A stretch of DNA of 64,000 bases, taken from NCBI GenBank assembly GCA_019748055.1, contig JAIEQC010000015.1, positions 1 through 64,000 of the forward strand, given 5' to 3'. Under the pieces are notes generated by a model, which ran no database searches, was not told the origin of the DNA, and saw only the letters and a list, made by a program, of their open reading frames with translations. Positions 57,564 to 64,000 of this stretch are shown piece after piece. Position 1 is the stretch's first letter, and every line of letters begins with the position of its first letter. Position numbers and translations under genes: made by a program. Source of the DNA: Caulobacteraceae bacterium (lineage in GTDB: Bacteria; Pseudomonadota; Alphaproteobacteria; Caulobacterales; Caulobacteraceae).

Positions 57564-58460
57564 TCAGGCTTCGAAGCCGACGGCGGCGAAGGCTTCGGAA
57601 AGCGCGGCGGTCACGGCCCGCAGTCGGGGTGAGGCCAGGCGGCGGCTGGGGTGAACCAGCCGGATGGGCATCCGGCCGCTGCGCCATTCCGGGAGGACGC
57701 GGATCAGGGCCCCCACGTCCAGATGCGGCCGGGCGATGAAGGCCGGGACGCTGGCCACCCCGGCGCCCGCCAGGGCAGCGTCGAGACACAGCTTGAGCGA
57801 GGACGCGGTCAGCCGTCCCTCCACCTCGACCGACGCGGTCTGGCCGTCGCGGGTCAACTTCCACACCTTGCGGGCGCCCGTCTCACCCAGGATCACGCAC
57901 GGCAGAGCCGCCAGATCCGCAGGCGCGCGCACCGGGGGGTGCGCCGCCACCACGTCCGGCGCCGCGACGAGAACGACGTCCGCCTCGGTCAGTTTGCGAG
58001 CGATGACGCCGGGGCTGACGTCGTGGCCGACGCGGATGGCGGCGTCGAAACCCTCTTCGACCAGGTCGACCTGGCGGTCGGCCATGACGATCTCGAGCCG
58101 GAGGCCGGGGTGACGCGCCAGCATCTCCGCGGCGATTCGTCCCAGTATGGTCTGTCCCATCAGGATCGGAGCCGACAGGCGGAGCGGCCCTTCCACCACC
58201 TCCGACCGTTCCGCAAGCGTTCGCCGGAGCTCATCGAGATCGCCCAGTATCCGGCCTGCCCGCTCATGCAGGAGTCGGCCCTCGGGCGTCAGGCGCACCG
58301 CCCTCGCGCCCCGGTCCAGCAGGCGGACGCCCAGGTCCGCCTCCAACGCCAGCACCCGGCGCGACACCGTCTGCTTGGGTCGCCCCAGACGACGCGACGC
58401 GGCCGTGACGCCGCCTTCGTCGGCGACGGCGAGAAAGTCGGAAAGAGCCTCGACGTCCAT
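57564..58460 (-). CDS. LysR-family transcription regulator
   Basis: The product is 298 residues. The HTH is FLAVADEGGVTAASRRLGRPKQTVSRRVLALEADLG, followed by a LysR substrate-binding domain (ADVVLVAAPDVVAAHPP; GAGVASVPAFIARP). The ATG at 58460 begins the family-typical MDVEALSDF. It is divergent from the pirin operon over 94 bases and is its likely regulator. The TCGTC/GACGA dyad at 58462 may be its site. Confidence 0.88.
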   Translation of the reverse strand: MDVEALSDFLAVADEGGVTAASRRLGRPKQTVSRRVLALEADLGVRLLDRGARAVRLTPEGRLLHERAGRILGDLDELRRTLAERSEVVEGPLRLSAPILMGQTILGRIAAEMLARHPGLRLEIVMADRQVDLVEEGFDAAIRVGHDVSPGVIARKLTEADVVLVAAPDVVAAHPPVRAPADLAALPCVILGETGARKVWKLTRDGQTASVEVEGRLTASSLKLCLDAALAGAGVASVPAFIARPHLDVGALIRVLPEWRSGRMPIRLVHPSRRLASPRLRAVTAALSEAFAAVGFEA

Positions 58461-58461
58461 A

Positions 58462-58482
58462 TCGTCCTGCTTTTTGAGACGA
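58462..58482. promoter_or_regulatory. Candidate LysR-binding dyad
   Basis: TCGTC (58462-58466) and GACGA (58478-58482) are separated by 11 bases within the LysR/pirin divergent gap. Dyads in such gaps are typical LysR targets, but this one is adjacent to the LysR start and may serve only autoregulation. Confidence 0.3.
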
Positions 58483-58554
58483 AGTATCCCATCGACGTCA
58501 TCTGGTCCATTCGATCGGGTCAGGCATCTGTTTCCCCGAACACGGGAGCAGGGC

Positions 58555-59442
58555 ATGAGCTTGAGATCGATCGACCGCGTCGTCGCCGTCACGCCGGAGC
58601 GGCATGGCCCCGGGCTGACGACCCGCGATCTGGTGGGTCAGGAGGTGGGCGCCGGGATGGACCCCTTCCTGGTCGTGTCGCTCTACGACATGACGGGGCC
58701 GACGTTCCCGCCGCATCCGCACGCGGGCTTTTCCGTCGCGACCTACATCCTGCCCGAAAGCCCGGTCGGCTTCATCAATCAGGACACGCTTGGCCACCTG
58801 AACCGGATCGCGCCCGGCGCCCTGCACGTGACGGTGGCGGGCTCGGGGGTCCTGCACGAGGAGCAGCCCGAGACGTCCGGAGCCGCGGCGCGCGGTTACC
58901 AGATCTGGATGGACCACGCGCACGCCGACCGCGAGATCGCGCCCTTCGCCCTGCATCTGAAGCCGGCCGACGTGCCGGTGGTGGCGAGCGACGGCGTCGT
59001 CGCCCGCGTCGTGCTTGGCGAGAGCGGGGACACGGCGTCGCCGCTCGAGACCCCGACGCCCGTGCGGCTGATCGACCTGACGATCGCGCCCGGAGCGCGC
59101 CATGTTCAGGATTTGTCGCTCGACGAGAACGCCTTCCTGGTGGTCCTCGAAGGCTCGGTGCGCGTCGGAGATCGGCAGGCGCCCGCCGACCACGCCGCGA
59201 TTCTGGCCCGCGGCGGCGAGGCGGTGGAGATCGTCGCCGGGCCGCAGGGCGCACGACTGACCCTGTTCGCCGGCCGTCCCCTGGGCGGGCCGCGCGTGCA
59301 CGCCGGACCGTTCGTGGCCTCGGACGCGGCGCAGGCCCGCCGGTTCCGCGACGCCTTTCAGGCCGGACGGTTCGGTCGCCTGACCCCCTTCGCCGACCAG
59401 ACGCGCGACGGCGGCGCCCTGCGGCCGCGGGAGGTGGCATGA
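58555..59442 (+). CDS. Pirin family protein
   Basis: The product is 295 residues of the bicupin class. The N-terminal metal site is PPHPHAGFSVATYILP and GVLHEEQ, with the C-terminal cupin VVLEGSVRVG and ARGGEAVEI. Pirins can act as quercetinase-like dioxygenases or redox cofactors. GGGAGCAGGGC precedes the ATG at 58555. It overlaps the first hydrolase gene by four bases. Confidence 0.88.
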   Translation: MSLRSIDRVVAVTPERHGPGLTTRDLVGQEVGAGMDPFLVVSLYDMTGPTFPPHPHAGFSVATYILPESPVGFINQDTLGHLNRIAPGALHVTVAGSGVLHEEQPETSGAAARGYQIWMDHAHADREIAPFALHLKPADVPVVASDGVVARVVLGESGDTASPLETPTPVRLIDLTIAPGARHVQDLSLDENAFLVVLEGSVRVGDRQAPADHAAILARGGEAVEIVAGPQGARLTLFAGRPLGGPRVHAGPFVASDAAQARRFRDAFQAGRFGRLTPFADQTRDGGALRPREVA

Positions 59443-60293
59443 TCGCGTTCAGATCCGGAAAGGTCCCCGCCAACGGGATCACCCTGCACTACGTCGAGGC
59501 CGGCGAGGGCCCGCCGATCCTGCTGATCCACGGCTGGCTGGGCACGTCGTACCACTGGCGCCGCGTCATGCCGCTACTGGCGGCGCGGCGCCGCGTGGTG
59601 GCGCTGGACATGCGCGGTTACGGCGACAGCGACAAGCCGTACGGGGGCTACGACGGCCTGACGCTGGCCGAGGACCTGCGGCAGGCGTCGGCCGTGCTGG
59701 GGCTGGAGCGCCCGGTGGTCGTGGGCCACGACATGGGCGCCCTGCCGGCGCTTCTGTTCGCCGCCGGATCACCTGAGACGGTGCGGGGTCTGGTCTACGT
59801 CGACGAGCCTTTGCCAGGGTACAACCTGGACCGGTTCACCGCCTTCACACGGGAGAACCCCTTCGTCTACTGGTGGTTCGCCTTCAACGCCCAGCCGCGC
59901 GTGCCCGCCCTGATGTGGCAGGGCAAGGAGGCGGAACTGGTCGACTGGTTCCTGACCTCAATGGTCGCCGACCCGTCGTCGATCACGGCCGAGGACAAGG
60001 CCGAATACGTGCGCGGCCTGCGCAAGCCCGGCGGGCTGGACGCCTCGTTCGGCTGGTACCGCGAGGCTCTGACCACCGCCGACCAGATCCGCGCCGGAAC
60101 CGCTGAAAAGATGCGCGTGCCGGTGTTGGCGATCAACGGCCAGTACGGCCATCCCGGCGTCGAGGAGCAGATGCGTCTTGTGGCCGACACGGTCACCGGC
60201 GTGACGCTGGAGGCCTGCGGCCACCTGTGCGCCGAAGAACGACCCGACGCCTTCGCCGAGGCGGTGCTGGCCTTCACCGAGGAGCTGGCATGA
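59439..60293 (+). CDS. Alpha/beta hydrolase, Asp-nucleophile type (1)
   Basis: The product is 284 residues. The oxyanion motif is HGWLGTSYHW, and the nucleophile elbow is GHDMGALPAL with D98, as in epoxide hydrolases and haloalkane dehalogenases. The catalytic histidine is in CGHLCAEERP near residue 268. It is the second gene of a three-gene operon (pirin, hydrolase 1, hydrolase 2), coupled by ATGA on both sides. Confidence 0.82.
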   Translation: MIAFRSGKVPANGITLHYVEAGEGPPILLIHGWLGTSYHWRRVMPLLAARRRVVALDMRGYGDSDKPYGGYDGLTLAEDLRQASAVLGLERPVVVGHDMGALPALLFAAGSPETVRGLVYVDEPLPGYNLDRFTAFTRENPFVYWWFAFNAQPRVPALMWQGKEAELVDWFLTSMVADPSSITAEDKAEYVRGLRKPGGLDASFGWYREALTTADQIRAGTAEKMRVPVLAINGQYGHPGVEEQMRLVADTVTGVTLEACGHLCAEERPDAFAEAVLAFTEELA

Positions 60294-61159
60294 CCGCGGC
60301 GCATGATCTCAGGCGCCACCGCGTCGTCCGCGACGGCGTCGGCCTGCATGCCGTGTCCCGGGGCGAGGGGCCGGCGGTTCTGCTGATCCATGGCTTTCCG
60401 CAGCACGGGTGGATGTGGCGGCGGACGATGGCGGACCTGGCGGCCGCCGGATTCCGCGCCGTGGCGATCGATCAGAGGGGCATGGGCGGCTCGGACATCC
60501 CGGCGGGGGGCTATGGCAAGGCGGAGCTGGCGCGCGACGCGGCGGCCGTTCTGGACGCGCTGGAGATCGAGCGGGCGGCGGTCGTCGGCTATGATCACGG
60601 CGGCGGCACGGCGCTCGCCCTGGCCCTGACCGAGCCGGAACGCGTCACGCGGCTGGGGGTGCTGGAGTATGCGCCGCCGGGCTTCGGCTATGAGGCGGGG
60701 CTGACCGCCGCGCCCGACAACGTCAACTGGCAGCTGGCCTTCTTCACCCATCCCGACGTGGCGGTGACCTTCATCGCCGGCAAGGAGCGCGAGCTGCTGT
60801 CCTGGTATTTCCAGCACTGGTCGGTCGATCCCGACGCCGTGCCCATGGCCGACTTCGAGGTCTACGTCCGGGCGCTGCAGCGGCCGGGGGCCCTGCGCGG
60901 CGGCTTCATGCAGTTCGCCGCGGTGTTCGAGGACATGGACTGGTTCAAGGCGCGGGCGGCGGAGACCCGTCTCAGCATGCCCTGTCTCGGGATCGGCGGC
61001 GCGGGCGCCGCCGGCGCCTGGCCGGAGATGGCCTTGCGGGCGCTGGCCGACGACGTGCGCGGCGTTGTCATCGACGGCGCGGGCCACTGGCTGGCCGAGG
61101 AGCGACCCGATGCCCTTTCGGAGACCCTGCTGGAGTTTCTGGCGCCGGACCGGGGCTGA
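60290..61159 (+). CDS. Alpha/beta hydrolase, Asp-nucleophile type (2)
   Basis: The product is 289 residues. HGFPQHGWMWRR, the elbow GYDHGGGTAL with D102 as nucleophile, and GAGHWLAEERP with the catalytic histidine indicate an epoxide-hydrolase-like enzyme. It is a paralogue of the preceding gene, though more distant than a recent duplicate. Two such enzymes with a pirin suggest handling of reactive aromatic or epoxide compounds under LysR control; this is inference. Confidence 0.82.
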   Translation: MTAAHDLRRHRVVRDGVGLHAVSRGEGPAVLLIHGFPQHGWMWRRTMADLAAAGFRAVAIDQRGMGGSDIPAGGYGKAELARDAAAVLDALEIERAAVVGYDHGGGTALALALTEPERVTRLGVLEYAPPGFGYEAGLTAAPDNVNWQLAFFTHPDVAVTFIAGKERELLSWYFQHWSVDPDAVPMADFEVYVRALQRPGALRGGFMQFAAVFEDMDWFKARAAETRLSMPCLGIGGAGAAGAWPEMALRALADDVRGVVIDGAGHWLAEERPDALSETLLEFLAPDRG

Positions 61160-61165
61160 CCGCCG

Positions 61166-62833
61166 TCAGTCCCCCGCCTGCCAGACCACGACGCCGTCCA
61201 CGATGGTGTAGAGCGCCTTCGCCTTCGGGATGTCGGCGAGCGGCACGGTCATCAGGTCCAGGTCGAAGACGGTGAAGTCGGCGCGCTTGCCGACCTCGAT
61301 GGTGCCCAGCTCGTCCTCGCGAAAGCTGGCCACCGCCGGCCACAGGGTGAACATCTTCAGCGCCGTGGCCCGGTCCACCGCCTCGTTCGGGCGCCAGTCG
61401 GGGCCCTGGAAGCCCTGCAGGTCGCGGCGGCCGACGGCGGCGTAGAACTCGATGGCCGGGTCGCCCCGCTCCACCGGCGCGTCCGAGCCGCCGACCACGA
61501 TCACGCCCATGTCCGAGAGGCTTTTCCACGCATAAGCCCCGTCCAGCCGGGCGTCACCCAGCCGCGCGGGCGCGAAATGCAGATCTCCGATGGCGTGGCT
61601 GGGCTGCATCGAAGCGATGATCGGCAGGTAGCCGAAATACCCATAGTCGGACGGCCTCAGAATCTGGGCGTGCTCGATGCGCCAACGCACGTCGTCCCCT
61701 TGGGGCCGCTCGGACGCCGGCACATTCTCCATGGCCGAGGCGTACCAGCCCGCGACGGAGGCGTTGCCGCGGTCTCCGATGGCGTGGGTGGCCGCCTGGA
61801 TGCCGCTGCGCAGGGCGCGCTCGTACACCGGCACGATCTGGTCGCCGGTCATCTGCATCAGGCCGGTGGTGTCCGGCCGGTCGGCATAGGGTTCGAACAG
61901 CGCCGCCCCGCGCGAGCCCAGCGCCCCGTCGGCGTAGAATTTCACCGCCCGGGTGATCACCCGCCCGTCGGCGACCGAGCGCGGGCCTGACGCGAACAGC
62001 GCCTCGGCCCCGTCGGGCGTCACGCTGTTGTAGACCCGCAGCGGCGCCTGCCCCTCTTCGGCCATGCGCTCCAGAAGCGGCACGTCGGCCCACGGCACGC
62101 TCATGTAATGCACTCCGGTCCAGCCGTAGCGGGCATAGACGCGGAAGCCCGCCTCATAGGCGCGGCGGATGGAGGCCTCGTCCTCGCGCGGGATCAGCCC
62201 CGAGACCAGGGTCTCGGCCGCGTCGACCAGCAGGCCGGTCGGCGCGCCCGACGCGTCCTTCAGGATCTCGCCGCCGTCCGGCGCGGCGGTCATGCCGTCG
62301 ATCCCGGCGGCTTCCAGCGCGGCGGTGGAGGCGACCACCGCATGGCCGTCGGCCCGGCCCAGCAGAACGATCCGGCCCGGCGCGGCGGCGTCCAGGTCCT
62401 GACGCGTCAGGAAGCGGCCCTCCGGCCAGTGGGTCTCGATCCAGCCGCGGCCGATGATCGGCCCCTCCGGATTGGCCTCGGCCCAGGCCGACAGCCGCGC
62501 CATGGCCTCGGCGACGGAGGCGGAGCCTTCAAGATTCAGCGTCAGCTCGCGCTGGCCGATGCCGTTCAGATGGGCGTGGCCGTCGGTGAAGCCGGGGAAC
62601 AGGGTCGCGCCCTTCAGGTCGATCTCGACCGTGCCGTCGTCCAGCGCCAGATCGGGCCGCTCGTCGCCGACGTGCACGATGATCCCGTCGTCCACGACCA
62701 CCACCCGCGCGGGCGGCGCGCCGTCCACGCCGGTGTGAATGATCCCGCCCCGGATGACCATGTCCTGGGCCAGGGCGGCGGGCGCGAGCGCCGACAGGGC
62801 GACGGCGGCGGTCAGGGCGAGGCGGAAACGCAT
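61166..62833 (-). CDS. Exported YtcJ-like amidohydrolase
   Basis: The product is 555 residues with a signal peptide (LALTAAVALSALAPAALAQ). The metal-dependent amidohydrolase core has FPGFTDGHAHLNGIG, KFYADGALGSRGAALFEPY, ATHAIGDRGN, RIEHAQIL and GSDAPVERGDP. This is the YtcJ/NfdA branch, acting on amides or formamides. It is unusual in being exported. It is convergent with the hydrolase operon, seven bases apart. Confidence 0.88.
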   Translation of the reverse strand: MRFRLALTAAVALSALAPAALAQDMVIRGGIIHTGVDGAPPARVVVVDDGIIVHVGDERPDLALDDGTVEIDLKGATLFPGFTDGHAHLNGIGQRELTLNLEGSASVAEAMARLSAWAEANPEGPIIGRGWIETHWPEGRFLTRQDLDAAAPGRIVLLGRADGHAVVASTAALEAAGIDGMTAAPDGGEILKDASGAPTGLLVDAAETLVSGLIPREDEASIRRAYEAGFRVYARYGWTGVHYMSVPWADVPLLERMAEEGQAPLRVYNSVTPDGAEALFASGPRSVADGRVITRAVKFYADGALGSRGAALFEPYADRPDTTGLMQMTGDQIVPVYERALRSGIQAATHAIGDRGNASVAGWYASAMENVPASERPQGDDVRWRIEHAQILRPSDYGYFGYLPIIASMQPSHAIGDLHFAPARLGDARLDGAYAWKSLSDMGVIVVGGSDAPVERGDPAIEFYAAVGRRDLQGFQGPDWRPNEAVDRATALKMFTLWPAVASFREDELGTIEVGKRADFTVFDLDLMTVPLADIPKAKALYTIVDGVVVWQAGD

Positions 62834-62924
62834 GGGACGGACCTTGGCGGTGAACTTCGACCGCGTTTCTAGCGCCGCCCCGCGCCGGAGCGCCAGCGGC
62901 GTGAGACCGCATCCCCGACGCCGC

Positions 62925-62954
62925 TTGATCCGGCGCCCCGCGCCGCGCTACGAC
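62925..62954 (+). promoter_or_regulatory. Probable promoter of tRNA-Gly
   Basis: TTGATCC (62925-62931) and GCTACGAC (62947-62954) with 15 bases between fit the Caulobacter-type housekeeping promoter. The -10 ends 12 bases before the tRNA. Confidence 0.5.
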
Positions 62955-62966
62955 GCCCCCGGCGCC

Positions 62967-63040
62967 GCGGGCATGATGTAGTGGTAGCCTGGCAGCTTCC
63001 CAAGCTGCTCGTGCGGGTTCGATTCCCGCTGCCCGCTCCA
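62967..63040 (+). tRNA. tRNA-Gly (anticodon CCC)
   Basis: The acceptor GCGGGCA pairs with TGCCCGC, discriminator T, and CCA is encoded. The anticodon loop TTCCCAA gives CCC, reading GGG (Gly). Stem GCAGC/GCTGC is perfect. It is followed closely by the convergent ruvB. Confidence 0.95.
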
Positions 63041-63057
63041 GCCGCCTTCGGACGAAT

Positions 63058-64000
63058 TCAGTCGAACAGCCCGCCGGTCTCCGGCCGCTTCGGTGGCTCG
63101 GTCAGGCCCAGGTGGGTATAGGCGCGGGCGCAGGCCATGCGGCCGCGCGGGGTGCGCTGGATGAAGCCCTGTTGGAGCAAGTAGGGCTCGATCACGTCCT
63201 CGACCGCGTCGCGGGCCTCGGCGATCGCCGCCGCCAGCGTGTCCATGCCGACCGGCCCGCCGCCATAGTTTTCGATCAGCGCCTTAAGGAAGCGGCGGTC
63301 CAGAGAGTCCAGTCCGGCCTCGTCCACCTCCAGCCGCGCCAGCGCGCGCGCCGCCTCCAGCCTGCCGACCGAGGTCGAGCCCTCGGCGTCGGCGAAGTCG
63401 CGCACGCGGCGCAGCAGTCTCCCGGCCACGCGCGGCGTGCCGCGCGAGCGGGCGGCGATCTCCAGCGCGCCGTCCTCGGTGACGGTCGCCCCCATCTTGC
63501 GCGCCGTGCCCATGACCACGCGGGTCAGCTCCTGCGGCGTGTAGAACTCCAGCCTCAGGGGGATGCCGAACCGGTCGCGCAGCGGCGTGGCCAGCAGCCC
63601 CGCCCGCGTGGTCGCGCCCACCAGGGTGAAGGGCGCCAGGTCGATCCGCACAGACCGCGCCGACGGCCCCTCGCCGATGATCAGGTCCAGCACATGGTCC
63701 TCCATGGCCGGATACAGGATCTCCTCCACCGCCGGGTTCAGGCGATGGATCTCGTCGATGAACAGGACGTCGCGCGGCTCCAGATTGGTCAGGATGGCCG
63801 CCAGATCGCCCGCCTTGGCCAGGATGGGGCCGCTGGTCGCGCGGAAGCCCACGCCCAGCTCGCGCGCCACGATCTGCGCCAGCGTGGTCTTGCCCAGCCC
63901 CGGCGGGCCGAACAGCAGGACGTGATCCAGCGCCTCCGCCCGCCCCCGCGCGGCCTCGATGAAGACCTTCAGATTGCCCTTGGCCTGCTCCTGCCCGACG
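63058..64000 (-). CDS. ruvB: Holliday junction DNA helicase RuvB (partial, 5' end outside window)
   Basis: The 314 visible residues run from [19 protein letters not shown] past the Walker [11 protein letters not shown], the Walker [10 protein letters not shown] and the sensor region [18 protein letters not shown] to the C-terminal winged helix ([22 protein letters not shown]). The N-terminal ~20 residues lie beyond position 64000. RuvB drives branch migration with RuvA. Upstream ruvA and ruvC cannot be seen. Confidence 0.95.
   Translation of the reverse strand, partial: VGQEQAKGNLKVFIEAARGRAEALDHVLLFGPPGLGKTTLAQIVARELGVGFRATSGPILAKAGDLAAILTNLEPRDVLFIDEIHRLNPAVEEILYPAMEDHVLDLIIGEGPSARSVRIDLAPFTLVGATTRAGLLATPLRDRFGIPLRLEFYTPQELTRVVMGTARKMGATVTEDGALEIAARSRGTPRVAGRLLRRVRDFADAEGSTSVGRLEAARALARLEVDEAGLDSLDRRFLKALIENYGGGPVGMDTLAAAIAEARDAVEDVIEPYLLQQGFIQRTPRGRMACARAYTHLGLTEPPKRPETGGLFD

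Overview
The window is GC-rich, densely coded chromosomal DNA from an alphaproteobacterium, most likely Caulobacterales and probably Brevundimonas-like. This assignment is inferred from gene content: a complete cpa/tad pilus locus with tiny Flp pilins, a CarD/CdnL regulator, FdxA, CtrA-like half-sites, an alphaproteobacterial LexA box (GTTC-N7-GTTC), and promoters resembling the Caulobacter housekeeping form (TTGaC...GCTANAWC). No marker in the window fixes the species.

Region 1 (1-9.3 kb) is accessory and partly decayed. It holds the tail of an IS1595/ISXO2-type transposase, a PemK/MazF-type toxin without a visible antitoxin, small uncharacterised genes, and one very large phage-like gene with an N-terminal M15 peptidase domain. 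A lipoprotein gene, a MNT-type nucleotidyltransferase, a truncated spanin-like pair, a RusA-like unknown and an SRAP (HMCES/YedK) gene follow. No capsid, terminase or integrase gene is visible.

Region 2 (9.4-13.7 kb) holds a Pal-like lipoprotein, a short KdpD-like kinase with KdpE but no kdpFABC, and a divergent pair of small-gene clusters separated by a LexA box. One cluster is three small minus-strand genes, two of them zinc ribbons. The other begins with a 33-residue membrane microprotein. A tRNA-Arg(CCU) closes the region.

Region 3 (13.9-32.1 kb) is housekeeping and metabolic: a Suv3-like helicase, an MFS gene coupled to an S4 protein, fdxA, carD, rpmB, two tandem M1 aminopeptidases, a membrane protein/XRE operon, two further MFS transporters, dapE, a secreted M20 hydrolase and a [2Fe-2S] protein.

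Region 4 (32.1-43.4 kb) is a full tight-adherence pilus locus. On the minus strand lie two near-identical pilins, the prepilin peptidase, the secretin and its partners, the ATPase and the platform proteins. Divergent from them lie an outer-membrane-type domain protein and two TadE/F pseudopilins.

Region 5 (43.4-49.2 kb) has pabB, a protein tyrosine phosphatase, a winged-helix regulator with its membrane partner, a 770-base palindrome-rich gap, coq7, dsbB and an exoD-like gene. Region 6 (49.4-57.2 kb) has tyrosine catabolism genes (hppD and a fumarylacetoacetate hydrolase family gene), an isoaspartyl peptidase, several small envelope genes, and a coupled ATP-grasp ligase/LLM oxidoreductase pair. 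Region 7 (57.3-64 kb) has tRNA-Leu(CAA) followed by a 47-base tandem hairpin repeat, a LysR regulator divergent from a pirin and two alpha/beta hydrolases, an amidohydrolase, tRNA-Gly(CCC) and the 3' part of ruvB, which runs off the window.

The observations most worth following are the LexA box beside a SidA-like membrane microprotein and zinc-ribbon operon, the dispersed hairpin repeat whose copies show a compensatory stem change, the ATP-grasp/LLM pair, the histidine-rich membrane protein, and the large M15-fused phage-like protein.
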